A DNA stretch of 64,000 bases from CAVROT01 sp963722905 (GTDB lineage Bacteria; Pseudomonadota; Alphaproteobacteria; Rhodobacterales; Rhodobacteraceae), in contig CAVROT010000016.1 in assembly GCA_963722905.1 (NCBI GenBank), positions 1-64,000 of the forward strand, written 5' to 3'. The translations under genes were made by a program, and so were the position numbers. Position 1 is the stretch's first letter. Each line of letters opens with the position of its first letter. The notes under the pieces were generated by a model that saw only the letters and a list, made by a program, of their open reading frames with translations, was not told the origin of the DNA and ran no database searches. This document shows, one piece after another, positions 1 to 8,932 of this stretch.

Positions 1-693
1 TTCCAGATCTATCGGTGGAGCCCCGACGACGACGAGAACCCCAGGGTCGACACCTATTTCGTCGACCTGGACACCTGCGGCCCGATGGTCCTGGACGCCC
101 TCATCAAGATCAAGTCCGAGATCGACCCGACGCTGACCTTCCGCCGGTCGTGCCGCGAGGGGATCTGCGGGTCGTGCGCGATGAACATCGGCGGGATCAA
201 CACGCTGGCCTGCATCCACGGCATCGACGAGGTGTCGGGCGACGTGAAGATCTACCCGCTGCCGCACATGCCGGTGGTCAAGGATCTGGTGCCCGACCTC
301 ACGCATTTCTACGCCCAGCATGCATCGGTCATGCCATGGCTCGAGACGACGACGAACGCGCCGCAGAAGGAATGGAAACAGTCCGAGGCCGACCGCGCCA
401 AGCTGGACGGGCGCTACGAATGCATCATGTGCGCCTGCTGCTCGACCGCCTGCCCGTCCTACTGGTGGAACGCCGACCGGTTCCTGGGGCCGGCCGCGCT
501 GCTGCAGGCGCATCGCTGGATCGTCGACAGCCGTGACGAGGCCACGGGCGCGCGGCTGGACGATCTGGAGGATCCGTTCAAGCTCTATCGTTGCCACACG
601 ATCATGAACTGCGCGCGCACCTGCCCCAAGGGCCTGAACCCCGCGCAGGCCATATCCGAGATCAAGCAGATGCTCGTCGAACGGACGGTCTAG
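1..693 (+). CDS. sdhB: Succinate dehydrogenase iron-sulfur subunit (partial, 5' end outside window)
   Basis: Electron-transfer subunit of respiratory complex II. It passes electrons from the flavoprotein SdhA to the membrane quinone site. The first codons of the window are already in frame, so only the N-terminal part is missing. Three cluster motifs are visible in the expected order: the 2Fe-2S set in SCREGICGSCAMN, the 4Fe-4S set in CIMCACCSTACP, and the 3Fe-4S set in CHTIMNCARTCPKG. The gene ends in TAG at 691-693. In most alphaproteobacteria sdhCDA lie upstream, which here would be outside the window. No gene follows in its operon; the next start is more than 250 bases on. Identification is firm. 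Confidence 0.97.
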   Translation, partial: FQIYRWSPDDDENPRVDTYFVDLDTCGPMVLDALIKIKSEIDPTLTFRRSCREGICGSCAMNIGGINTLACIHGIDEVSGDVKIYPLPHMPVVKDLVPDLTHFYAQHASVMPWLETTTNAPQKEWKQSEADRAKLDGRYECIMCACCSTACPSYWWNADRFLGPAALLQAHRWIVDSRDEATGARLDDLEDPFKLYRCHTIMNCARTCPKGLNPAQAISEIKQMLVERTV

Positions 694-954
694 GCGGTCC
701 GCGCCGACCTGTTCCAACGGCGCCGGCGGGCGGTGCCTCGGGAACGTCGCGTACGTGCCCGACTGTAGCCACGCAGACATGATCCCGTTTGACGCGGGCC
801 TGACGCCGGGCCGGTATGGTTCTGCCGGTATGTGACGCGGTCCCGGTTCCGGGTGCCGGCAGGATCGTTTGGCCGTTACCGGCTCGTGCTTGGGGTGAAT
901 CGACAAGCACCGCCATATCTGGCAGGTGGCGCCGACGGCAGGGCGAGGGCGCGG

Positions 955-2004
955 ATGCGGATAACGGTTTCCATCATCAACTACCGCACGGCAGACCTGA
1001 CTATCGCCTGCGTGCGCTCGGTTCTGGACGATGCGGCACATCTGCGTGAGGCCGAGGCGTCGAACGCCCCGACCGTCGCCGTGGTCGTTATCGACAACGG
1101 TTCGGGCGACGGGTCGGCCGATAAGCTGGAGGACTGGCTGGCCGCGCAGACACCGGGCGACGCGGCGTCGGTCCGGCTGGTCCGGTCTGCCGAGAACACC
1201 GGGTTCTCGGGCGGGCACAACATCGGGATGGCGGCCGCGCCGGCCGACGTCACGCTCGTCCTGAATTCCGACGCCGTCCTGCGGCCCGGGTTCCTTGCGG
1301 CGCTGGCCCGGGCCGTCCGGTCACACCCCGGGGCCGGACTATTCGCCGCGCGGATCGAGTACGAGGACGGCACCCAGCAGATCAGCTGCTTTCGCGCCCA
1401 CGGCCCCTCCAGCGAATTGATCCGCGCCGCCGCGACGGGGCCGGTGACGCGCCTGCTGTCGCGACGCGAGGTGCCCCTGCGCATGCCGCCGGCACCCGGC
1501 CAGATCGAATGGGCCAGCTTCGCCTGCATCGCCCTGCGCGGCGCCATGGTCGACGAGATCGGGCCGATGGACGAGGGATATTTCCTCTACTACGAGGATG
1601 TCGAATATTGCAGCCGCGCACGCCGCGCAGGATGGGACATCGCCTACGTGGCGGACGCGGTCGCCGTCCACTACCGGGGCGGCAGCGGCCCGGTGAAATC
1701 GCTGACAGCGGCGCGGGCCCGGCTGCCGCGCTATCACTACGCCTCGCGCAGCCGCTATCTCTATCAGCAGCACGGGCGCGCGGGGCTGCTGGCGGCCAAC
1801 CTCGCATGGCATCTGGGACGCGGGATCGCTGTGCTGCGCGGCCTGGCCGGACGACCGCATCCGCCGGTCGCGGGCGAATGGCGCGACATATGGACGGGCT
1901 TCGCCGATCCGCTGCGCCCCTCGCCCCGCCCGCCGGTGACGCCCGATCCGTCGCGCGCCCGCGACATCGACACGGATCGCGCCGCGGACGTGCGGCGCGC
2001 ATGA
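955..2004 (+). CDS. Family 2 glycosyltransferase (rhamnosyltransferase-like)
   Basis: A 349-residue GT-A fold transferase expected to act on the cytoplasmic face of the membrane, adding a sugar to a lipid-linked glycan. The ATG at 955 was chosen because the conserved N-terminal strand (MRITVSIINYRT) begins there; the frame stays open upstream to 832 but encodes unconserved residues. Motifs seen are DNGSGDGS, NTGFSGGHNIGM and the metal-binding region VLNSDAVLRPGF, with a late GYFLYYEDVEY acceptor-side motif typical of WbbL-like rhamnosyltransferases. The stop overlaps the next start as ATGA, so the following sulfotransferase is translationally coupled. The sugar specificity cannot be read from sequence. 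Confidence 0.88.
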   Translation: MRITVSIINYRTADLTIACVRSVLDDAAHLREAEASNAPTVAVVVIDNGSGDGSADKLEDWLAAQTPGDAASVRLVRSAENTGFSGGHNIGMAAAPADVTLVLNSDAVLRPGFLAALARAVRSHPGAGLFAARIEYEDGTQQISCFRAHGPSSELIRAAATGPVTRLLSRREVPLRMPPAPGQIEWASFACIALRGAMVDEIGPMDEGYFLYYEDVEYCSRARRAGWDIAYVADAVAVHYRGGSGPVKSLTAARARLPRYHYASRSRYLYQQHGRAGLLAANLAWHLGRGIAVLRGLAGRPHPPVAGEWRDIWTGFADPLRPSPRPPVTPDPSRARDIDTDRAADVRRA

Positions 2005-2855
2005 CCGTGCGCCGGGGCCCGGACTTCATCATCGTGGGCGCGATGAAATGCGGCACCACCACGCTGCACGAGCAGCTGGCGGCGCAGCCCGGCATCTTCA
2101 TGACGACGCCGAAGGAGCCGAATTACTTCTCCGACGACGAGGTGCACGCGCGGGGTCCTGACTGGTACGCCGACCTGTTCGGCGGCGCCGGTCCGGGCGA
2201 CATCGCCGGCGAGGCCAGCACGCACTATACCAAGCGCCCGACCCATCCAGACACGGTCGAACGGATGGCCGCGCTGACTGGGACGCCGCGCCTGATCTAC
2301 ATGATCCGCGACCCGGTTGCGCGTGCCGTGTCGCACTACATCCACGGCTGGTCGAGGGGCGACATGACCGGCACCGCGACGCAGGCGTTCGACCGTCACC
2401 CCGAGCTGGTCGAGTACGGTCTTTACGGCCGCCAGATCGCGCCGTTCGTCGACCGGTTCGGAGTTGGTGCCGTGATGCTGACCTCGCTGGAGCAGATGAA
2501 GGCCGGCCCGACGGGGGTGCTGTCCGAGGTCGCCCGCTTCGTCGGGCTGAAGGGCCCGGTCGAATGGCACGAGGCCAGCGCGCGGGCCAATGCCTCGGAC
2601 GAGCGGATCCGAAGGCTGCCCCTGCACGGTCTTCTCGTCGACAACCGGGTGGCCGCGGCGCTGCGGCGCGCTTTGGTGCCCCAGGCGCTGCGGGATCGCG
2701 TGAAGGCGGCGCGCCGGATGGCCGAACGCCCCGAGCTGCCGCCCGAGCTCGTGCGGCGGCTGGAGCAGCGGTTCCTGGCGGACCGGGCTGAGCTTTCGGC
2801 GCTGTTTCCGGGGCATCCCGCCCTGGATCTCTGCTATCCGTTCGCACGGGCATGA
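2001..2855 (+). CDS. PAPS-dependent sulfotransferase
   Basis: A 284-residue sulfotransferase that should move a sulfuryl group from PAPS to an acceptor, probably a carbohydrate given its neighbours. The 5'-phosphosulfate loop is visible near the N-terminus (VGAMKCGTTTLHEQL) and the 3'-phosphate-binding segment further on (IYMIRDPVARAVSHY). The start ATG overlaps the stop of the preceding glycosyltransferase, and its own stop overlaps the start of the next glycosyltransferase, so the three genes form one coupled unit. No signal peptide or membrane segment is evident, in keeping with a cytoplasmic enzyme. The link to a sulfated polysaccharide is inference from position. Confidence 0.85.
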   Translation: MTVRRGPDFIIVGAMKCGTTTLHEQLAAQPGIFMTTPKEPNYFSDDEVHARGPDWYADLFGGAGPGDIAGEASTHYTKRPTHPDTVERMAALTGTPRLIYMIRDPVARAVSHYIHGWSRGDMTGTATQAFDRHPELVEYGLYGRQIAPFVDRFGVGAVMLTSLEQMKAGPTGVLSEVARFVGLKGPVEWHEASARANASDERIRRLPLHGLLVDNRVAAALRRALVPQALRDRVKAARRMAERPELPPELVRRLEQRFLADRAELSALFPGHPALDLCYPFARA

Positions 2856-3874
2856 CCGGCCCGACGTCCCGGAAGGCGGGCGTGCCCCCTGTCGGTGCCG
2901 TGGTCATCGGGCGCAACGAAGGCGCGCGCCTGCTGGAGGCGCTGAGGTCCGTCCGGCCGCACGTGGCGGCGACGGTCTATGTCGACAGCGGCTCGACCGA
3001 CGGCAGCGTTGCGGCCGCGCGGGCCGAGGGCGCGATGGTGGAGGAACTCGATACCAATACTCCCTTCACGGCTGCCCGCGCCCGCAACGTGGGGCTGGCG
3101 CGGCTGTCGAAGTCAGGCCGGTTCGATCTGGTGCAGTTCATCGACGGCGACTGCCTGCTCGATCCCGGGTGGATCGACGTCGCGTCGGCCTTCCTCGACG
3201 GTCGCCCGCGCGCGGCCGCGGCCTGCGGTCGGAGGCGAGAGGATCGGCCCGGCGCATCGATCTACAACCGGTTGTGCGACATGGAGTGGAACACCCCGCC
3301 GGGACAGGCCGCGGCCTGCGGCGGCGATGCGATTTACCGCATGGAGGCGTTGGAGGCGTCGGGCGGGTTCGATCCGGCGCTGATCGCGGGGGAGGAGCCG
3401 GACCTCTGCCTTCGGCTGCGGCAAGCGGGGTGGGAGATCTGGCGTCTGGACGCCGAGATGACACGTCACGACGCTGCGATGACCAAGGCATCGCAATGGT
3501 GGCGCCGGATGATCCGCAGCGGCTGGGCCTATGCCGAGGGCGCCGCGCGTTACGGTGCCGGGCCGGAGGCATACAACCGCCGTGCCGTGTGGCGCATCTG
3601 GTTGTGGGCGGTCATCGTACCGGCCGTGATCCTGCTGGCGGGCGCGACCCTGTCGCCCTGGGCGGTGCCGGCGCTTCTGGCGATCTACCCCGCGATGGCC
3701 GTCCGGATCGCCGTTCGCCGCCGCCGCAGCCATGCAGACCCGTGGCCGCACGCATTTCTATGGGCAGTCGCGTCTCAGGCGGCGAAATGGCCCCAGCTTG
3801 TCGGTCTGCTGCGCTACAGGCGAAACCGCGCGCGCGGCGGCACCGCGCGCATCATCGAGTACAAGGCGCCCTGA
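2852..3874 (+). CDS. Family 2 glycosyltransferase with C-terminal membrane segments
   Basis: A 340-residue GT2 protein. N-terminal nucleotide-sugar-binding motifs are VVIGRNEGARLL and VDSGSTDGS, and the metal-binding DXD region is FIDGDCLLDPGW. A conserved EEPDLCLRLRQAGWEIW segment lies in the acceptor half. Two hydrophobic stretches near residues 250-290 suggest membrane anchoring, as in ExoA/succinoglycan-type transferases. The start overlaps the sulfotransferase stop (ATGA at 2852). It converges on the large secreted protein encoded on the other strand from 3939, with 64 bases between. A GC-rich inverted repeat in that gap (CTCCGG and CCGGAG) may act as a shared terminator, but no T-run follows. 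Confidence 0.87.
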   Translation: MTGPTSRKAGVPPVGAVVIGRNEGARLLEALRSVRPHVAATVYVDSGSTDGSVAAARAEGAMVEELDTNTPFTAARARNVGLARLSKSGRFDLVQFIDGDCLLDPGWIDVASAFLDGRPRAAAACGRRREDRPGASIYNRLCDMEWNTPPGQAAACGGDAIYRMEALEASGGFDPALIAGEEPDLCLRLRQAGWEIWRLDAEMTRHDAAMTKASQWWRRMIRSGWAYAEGAARYGAGPEAYNRRAVWRIWLWAVIVPAVILLAGATLSPWAVPALLAIYPAMAVRIAVRRRRSHADPWPHAFLWAVASQAAKWPQLVGLLRYRRNRARGGTARIIEYKAP

Positions 3875-3938
3875 CGATCCCTCCGGCCCTCGCGCGGCGG
3901 GGCCAGGCCCGGAGGCGGCCCGATTGCCTGCCTGCCGG

Positions 3939-6833
3939 TCAGGACGTGACCCCGGAGTAGACGTAGATCAGCGTCTGCCCCGGCTCCAGCGACGGAATCG
4001 CCAGGCGCGCGGGGTCGTCGGGTACCGGAAGGTACTCGGTCACCGGGGCGACCTGCTGCTCGGAGACATTGTGCGCATCGTAGCGCCCGCTCAGCCGGTA
4101 AAGGGTCAGGTCGGCGGCGCCGTCGATGGGCAGGTCGATCTCGACCGCGGTACGTCCATCGTCGCCCGAGACGGGATAGTCCGGCACGCGGCGGGACGTC
4201 ACGATTACGGCCAGCCGGTCGTCGTCGCGGGTGGCATAGGCCCCGACGAGCGGTGCGTCGTCCACGGCGATCCGCTTTCTGACCTCCGCCAGATCCCGGC
4301 GCGGCACCTCGATGGTCTCGACCTCCAGCATCTCGCCGAGGGCATGGTTGTTGAACAGTGCCAGCAGGTCCCAGGACGGGTAGTTCTGGCCACCGCGATA
4401 CCATTTCGCATGGGAGCTCCAGTATCTTCCGTCACTGTAGAGAAAGAAGTTCTGCATGCTGAAGCCCAGACGCGCCTGGCCGAGGAACGTGTCCAGCGTC
4501 GCCGTTGCGGCTGCATGGCTTTTCTGGATCCTTTCCTGGCCGGCGGCTTCTTCCTCGGACACTTTCGCGTTGTTCAGCCCGTCGAGGCGATAGCCCGGGC
4601 CCGCTTCGTAGGTGCCGGTCAGGAGGGGGCGGCCGCGGCGCTGGCCAAGGCGGTCAGCGTCCCTCTGTATATCGAGGGCCGCGGGTATGCCCCTTTGCGT
4701 GACGTGCGACAGTATCGACGCGAAGCTGGGAGGGTCCGGCGCAAGCCGCTTGCCGTTCTCGTCCCATCCGCCGTTGTAGGCCGCGATCGTCAGGTAGTCC
4801 GCCGACGGTGCGACAGCGGCCGCCTCGGTGCCGAAGCGCTGGCCGTTCCACCCGCCGATCACCGACGTCATCTTGTCCTCGATCCGCGGCCACCAGGGGC
4901 TCTCGGCCATGATGTCCATGACGTACTGGTGGTAGAGGCCGTAAGCCTTTCCGGCCGAGACCTTCTTGCCTGTTCCGGTGTCGATGGTGGGCTGGAAGGT
5001 CCACGGCTCGAAAAGCCTGTTCCACGTCTCGTTCCCGACCTCGAAATAGATCTCGTCGAAGAGGTCGGCCCACGGTTCGACCTGGCCATCCGCGGCCCGC
5101 AGCGCAGCCCAGGGTTTGGTTTCAGGGGTGTCGCCATCGCCATAGGGGGCTGCGAGGTACTCGACGAGGCCCAGCCATTCCTCGCGCGACAGGTGCGGTT
5201 CGAGCTGGAGCCAGGGCACCATGCCGACGGCGCGGGTGATGTCGAGGACCCCTGGCAGGGTCCCGCGCGCAATGCGCTCCATACTGTAGGTCGTCTCGCC
5301 GGTCTTGATGAGCTGGTGGGTCCGCAGGGCCGACATTCCCGATGCCTTCAGACGTTCGATATCCTCGGGCAGCGGCGACCCGTAGGGCACGTCGGCCCGG
5401 TAGATCCGCAGATTGTCGAGATCCACGTGACCGAAGCCGTTGAGGGTGAGGACGATGGCGTTCGGTCGGTCCCCCTCGTCCAGCCGGGGCGCAGTGAATT
5501 CATAGCTGTGACGCGTCCATTCGGGCGTCACGGGAAAGGAGAAGGGACCGATCGAGTTCTCCCGCCGGGTCTTGTAGAACCCCTCGAACTCAACGCCCAC
5601 GGCCCGTGACGCCTCGCCCCGGATCCACATCTCGATCTTGTAGGTGCGTCCGGGGTCGAGAACGTCGTACCAGTCCTGGCCGGTTCCCGAATGGTTATAG
5701 CTGACCATCCTGGCATCGCTTTGCCGATCGAACCGGATCGACATGTAGGTTTCTCCGCCGTTTTCGACCGGGGTTTCGGGCGGGTGGCGTCGAAGCTCCC
5801 ACAGGCCGCCCTCGGGTTCATCCGAGAATCCGCCCAGTCGGGTGATCCGCGTCAGTTGGTTTTCGCGCGCGTTCCAGACCCGGTTGGTGTGCACCTTGGC
5901 GCGGGACGTCTCATAGAATGTCTTGCGCAGGATGACGAGATCGCCGCGTTTTAGGCCCGGTCCATCCCCGGCAATCCGGACATAGGCGCCGCGATGGGTT
6001 GCGGGGTCGGATTCGGATTCGTGCAGGACATATCCCGCGACGTCACCCTCGGCCGCGTCCCAGTCCAGCCTGACAAGGCCGTCCCCCGCAGGCGTGACCC
6101 GCAGGCCGGACGGCGGTCCGACCGTCTCGCCGTCCTTACCCTTCGCCCGCTTGGGGCGGTCCAACAGCGGCTGTTCCGGACCTTTCTGGCCGACCTTCGC
6201 CGGAACATGGGCGGCGACGGGATCCGACATGGCCGACACCCGTCCACGCGAATCCACGGCCCGGACGCCGAACCAGACGGGCACGTCGGGGCGTTCCCAG
6301 CCGGGCCATGCCACAATCTGGTGCGTGCGCGTGGCCGGCACCATCTTGCGCTTGAGTACGTTGCTCCACCCGGCAACCTGGAAACCGCCCGGCGGGACGA
6401 TTCCCATCCGCACGCGGCCATAGGCGCCGTCCTCGATCCTCAGGACCTCGATCTCGGCGCCGTCGAGCGCGCCGCTGCGCAGGGTCGAAAAATGCGACAG
6501 GGTCGACCGGGAAGCGATGGCGCGGTCCGGTGCGTCCTGGGTGACAAGGAACCGGGTGCGGTACTCCACGGGTTCGAACGAGGTGCCGCCGCGGGTAAGG
6601 CCCCGGCCGTTCCCCATCCCGACAACCGTCGCGGTGAAGGGCATCAGCGGCTCGGTCACGGCTGTGTCCGTCACGCGAAAAGAGGCCGTTTCACGCGTCG
6701 CGTCGGCCATCGCGGCTGTCGTGAGCGCGCCAAGGGCGGCCAGAACGACGGCAAGGCAGCGCCGGACTTGCCGCCGTCGCCGCACGCCGCGACTTGATAG
6801 GGTCGGGTTCGGGTTCGGCTGGGTCGCGGTCAC
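3939..6833 (-). CDS. Large secreted glycoside-hydrolase-like protein (964 aa)
   Basis: A secreted multidomain protein. The N-terminus has an arginine-rich n-region, a hydrophobic core (CLAVVLAALGALTTAAMA) and a likely cleavage after AMA. A fibronectin type III-like module (PSGLRVTPAGDGLVRLDWD) lies around residues 230-290. A carbohydrate-binding-like beta domain follows at about 330-450. The C-terminal half resembles a clan-A TIM-barrel hydrolase: FEVGNETWN contains a Gly-Asn-Glu acid/base motif with Glu602, and GTYEAGPGY holds a candidate nucleophile, Glu743. It is probably a glycanase that trims or releases the exopolysaccharide made by the adjacent genes. The family is not identified with certainty and the catalytic assignment is inferred from motif shape. 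Confidence 0.7.
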   Translation of the reverse strand: MTATQPNPNPTLSSRGVRRRRQVRRCLAVVLAALGALTTAAMADATRETASFRVTDTAVTEPLMPFTATVVGMGNGRGLTRGGTSFEPVEYRTRFLVTQDAPDRAIASRSTLSHFSTLRSGALDGAEIEVLRIEDGAYGRVRMGIVPPGGFQVAGWSNVLKRKMVPATRTHQIVAWPGWERPDVPVWFGVRAVDSRGRVSAMSDPVAAHVPAKVGQKGPEQPLLDRPKRAKGKDGETVGPPSGLRVTPAGDGLVRLDWDAAEGDVAGYVLHESESDPATHRGAYVRIAGDGPGLKRGDLVILRKTFYETSRAKVHTNRVWNARENQLTRITRLGGFSDEPEGGLWELRRHPPETPVENGGETYMSIRFDRQSDARMVSYNHSGTGQDWYDVLDPGRTYKIEMWIRGEASRAVGVEFEGFYKTRRENSIGPFSFPVTPEWTRHSYEFTAPRLDEGDRPNAIVLTLNGFGHVDLDNLRIYRADVPYGSPLPEDIERLKASGMSALRTHQLIKTGETTYSMERIARGTLPGVLDITRAVGMVPWLQLEPHLSREEWLGLVEYLAAPYGDGDTPETKPWAALRAADGQVEPWADLFDEIYFEVGNETWNRLFEPWTFQPTIDTGTGKKVSAGKAYGLYHQYVMDIMAESPWWPRIEDKMTSVIGGWNGQRFGTEAAAVAPSADYLTIAAYNGGWDENGKRLAPDPPSFASILSHVTQRGIPAALDIQRDADRLGQRRGRPLLTGTYEAGPGYRLDGLNNAKVSEEEAAGQERIQKSHAAATATLDTFLGQARLGFSMQNFFLYSDGRYWSSHAKWYRGGQNYPSWDLLALFNNHALGEMLEVETIEVPRRDLAEVRKRIAVDDAPLVGAYATRDDDRLAVIVTSRRVPDYPVSGDDGRTAVEIDLPIDGAADLTLYRLSGRYDAHNVSEQQVAPVTEYLPVPDDPARLAIPSLEPGQTLIYVYSGVTS

Positions 6834-7126
6834 GCTGCTCTCCCCTTCGATGGTCGCGGCCTGTCGTCGGCGCCTTGATCCGCCTGCAACGCGCGATGCG
6901 CAAGCGACGATGCGGTGAGCGCGCCTAGATGGATCGGTGGCGCCCGATGCAAGGAATACACGCTAGGCACTGACGATTTCTTAACCGTGTGGGGCGACAG
7001 TGATCGAATGTGCATGGCCCGCATTATTCACCATCCCAATGACCCGTCGCCGGCGGATGGTCGAACCCCCTTGGTTGCGGTTCCGAACGGGTATACGGGG
7101 ATGCTGCGGCGCAGAAGGAATGCGGA
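6834..7126. promoter_or_regulatory. Divergent intergenic region between secreted hydrolase and flippase genes
   Basis: A 293-base region separates two divergent starts, so it should carry the promoters of both. It contains a more AT-rich patch around 6955-7035 than the flanking genes. No reliable -35/-10 pair or operator could be picked out by eye. The start of the ABC gene at 7127 is preceded by an AAGGA-type ribosome site. Confidence 0.4.
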
Positions 7127-8932
7127 ATGATCGCTGTCTATCGAAAGCTGTGGGACCTCTTCACGTCCGCCGAGCGGCGTTTTGCGCTCTATCTCATGGG
7201 GTTGCTGGTCCTGTCGGCCTTTGCCGAGATCCTGGGCCTTTCGGCGTTCCTGTTCCTCCTGGCCCTGCTGGCGCAACCCGAGATGGTCGAGAGCAACGCC
7301 CGTATCTCCGCGCTCTATGCGTGGCTCGGGTCCGAGTCGATGGCGTCCTTCCAGATCGCAATGGCGTTCGGCGTGCTCGTCGTCACGGTGGCCGGGCTGG
7401 CGATCAAGGCGGGCAGCGCCTACTCGATCCTGCGGTTCTCGACGATTCAGGGCTACCGGCTGTCCAACCGCCTGCTGCGGGCCTACCTGCACCAGCCCTA
7501 CGCATGGTTCCTGATGCGCAACACGACCGAAATCAGCAAGAACGTGCTGGGCGAGATCGAGCAGGTGGTCAACCGGGTCACCCTGCCTGCCCTGCGGCTG
7601 GTGGGCGACGCCATCCTGGTGGTGACGATCCTCGTTTTCCTTCTGGGCGTCGATCCCTACATGGCTCTGGGGTCCATCGCGATCATCGGCGGCGCCTACG
7701 GGATCATATGGTTGAGCCTGCGGAATCCGCTCCTGCGGTTGGGCGCACGCATCCTGAAGGCCAACCGCGAACGCTTTCGCCTGATCGGCGAGGCCGCCGG
7801 CGGACTGAAGGAGATCAAGCTTGCCGGGCTAGAGGATTCCTATGCAAGACGGTTCGACGGTATCTCCTTCGGCCGGGCCCGCGCGACGGCTGCCAGTCGC
7901 ATGATGGCCGAGTTGCCGCGATTCGCCCTGGAGGGGCTGACGTTCGCCGTCCTCCTGGGCGTGGTTCTGACACTGCTCTTCAGGCAGGACGGTAATCTGG
8001 CCGCCATTGTCCCGACGCTGGGTATCTTCGCCTTTTCCGTCATGCGGATGCTGCCGGCGATGCAGCGCCTTTTCGCCGGCCTGTCGACCATCCGGTCCGG
8101 TCGGTCGTCCCTCGACTACATCCACCACGAATACCTGGCCGTGAACGGCCCCGAGATGGCGTTCACGCAGCTTCCCAAGGCCGCTGACCGGCTGGACATG
8201 CGCCAGGCTCTTGAGCTCGACGGCGTCGACTACAGCTACCAGGCGGCCAGCCGGCAGGCGCTGTCAGGCGCCAGTCTGAGGATCGAGGCGAACACGGCCA
8301 TCGGGATCGTCGGAAGCACGGGCGCGGGCAAGACGACGCTGATCGACGTCATCCTGGGGCTCCTGACGCCGGACGGCGGAGAGATCCGCGTGGACGGGAC
8401 GGTTCTGGGACCCGCGAACATCCGGGAATGGCAGCGGTCGCTGGGCTATGTGCCGCAGACGATCTACCTCACCGACAGCACGCTTGCAGCCAACATCGCG
8501 TTCGGCATTGCCCCCGACGCCATCGACATGGACGCGGTGATCCGTTCGGCCAAAGTCGCCGCCCTGCACGACTTCGTCATCGACGAACTCCCGGACGGCT
8601 ACCAGACCCGCGTCGGGGAACGCGGCGTCCGCCTGTCGGGCGGGCAGCGCCAGCGGATCGGTATCGCGCGCGCGCTCTACCACGACCCGTCCTTCCTGAT
8701 CCTCGACGAGGCCACGTCGGCTCTCGACAACATAACCGAGAGCATCGTCATGGAAGCGGTGCAGGAGATCAGGCACGACAAGACCGTTGTCCTGATCGCG
8801 CACCGCCTCAGCACTGTGCGCAACTGCGACGTGATCTTCCTGATGGAGCATGGCCGGGTCTCGGCGTCGGGCACCTACGATGATCTGGTCGCGGGGAGCC
8901 CGACGTTCCGGCGGATGGCCGCAACGGCATGA
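7127..8932 (+). CDS. ABC exporter, fused permease and ATPase (PglK/MsbA-type flippase)
   Basis: A 601-residue half-transporter of the type I exporter family. The N-terminal half carries about six membrane helices, the first near residues 20-45 (LYLMGLLVLSAFAEILGL). The ATPase half has Walker A GSTGAGKTTL, signature LSGGQRQRIGIARAL, Walker B FLILDEATSALD and the H-loop LIAHRLSTVRN. The helix layout and the LEDSYARRFD coupling region resemble PglK-type lipid-linked oligosaccharide flippases. With glycosyltransferases and a sulfotransferase nearby it probably moves a lipid-linked glycan across the inner membrane. The stop overlaps the next start (ATGA at 8929). Substrate is inferred, not shown. 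Confidence 0.88.
   Translation: MIAVYRKLWDLFTSAERRFALYLMGLLVLSAFAEILGLSAFLFLLALLAQPEMVESNARISALYAWLGSESMASFQIAMAFGVLVVTVAGLAIKAGSAYSILRFSTIQGYRLSNRLLRAYLHQPYAWFLMRNTTEISKNVLGEIEQVVNRVTLPALRLVGDAILVVTILVFLLGVDPYMALGSIAIIGGAYGIIWLSLRNPLLRLGARILKANRERFRLIGEAAGGLKEIKLAGLEDSYARRFDGISFGRARATAASRMMAELPRFALEGLTFAVLLGVVLTLLFRQDGNLAAIVPTLGIFAFSVMRMLPAMQRLFAGLSTIRSGRSSLDYIHHEYLAVNGPEMAFTQLPKAADRLDMRQALELDGVDYSYQAASRQALSGASLRIEANTAIGIVGSTGAGKTTLIDVILGLLTPDGGEIRVDGTVLGPANIREWQRSLGYVPQTIYLTDSTLAANIAFGIAPDAIDMDAVIRSAKVAALHDFVIDELPDGYQTRVGERGVRLSGGQRQRIGIARALYHDPSFLILDEATSALDNITESIVMEAVQEIRHDKTVVLIAHRLSTVRNCDVIFLMEHGRVSASGTYDDLVAGSPTFRRMAATA

Noticed and set aside
3732..5609. Long plus-strand frame opposite the secreted hydrolase
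   Set aside because: It is a shadow of the minus-strand gene, which has a signal peptide, modules and motifs.
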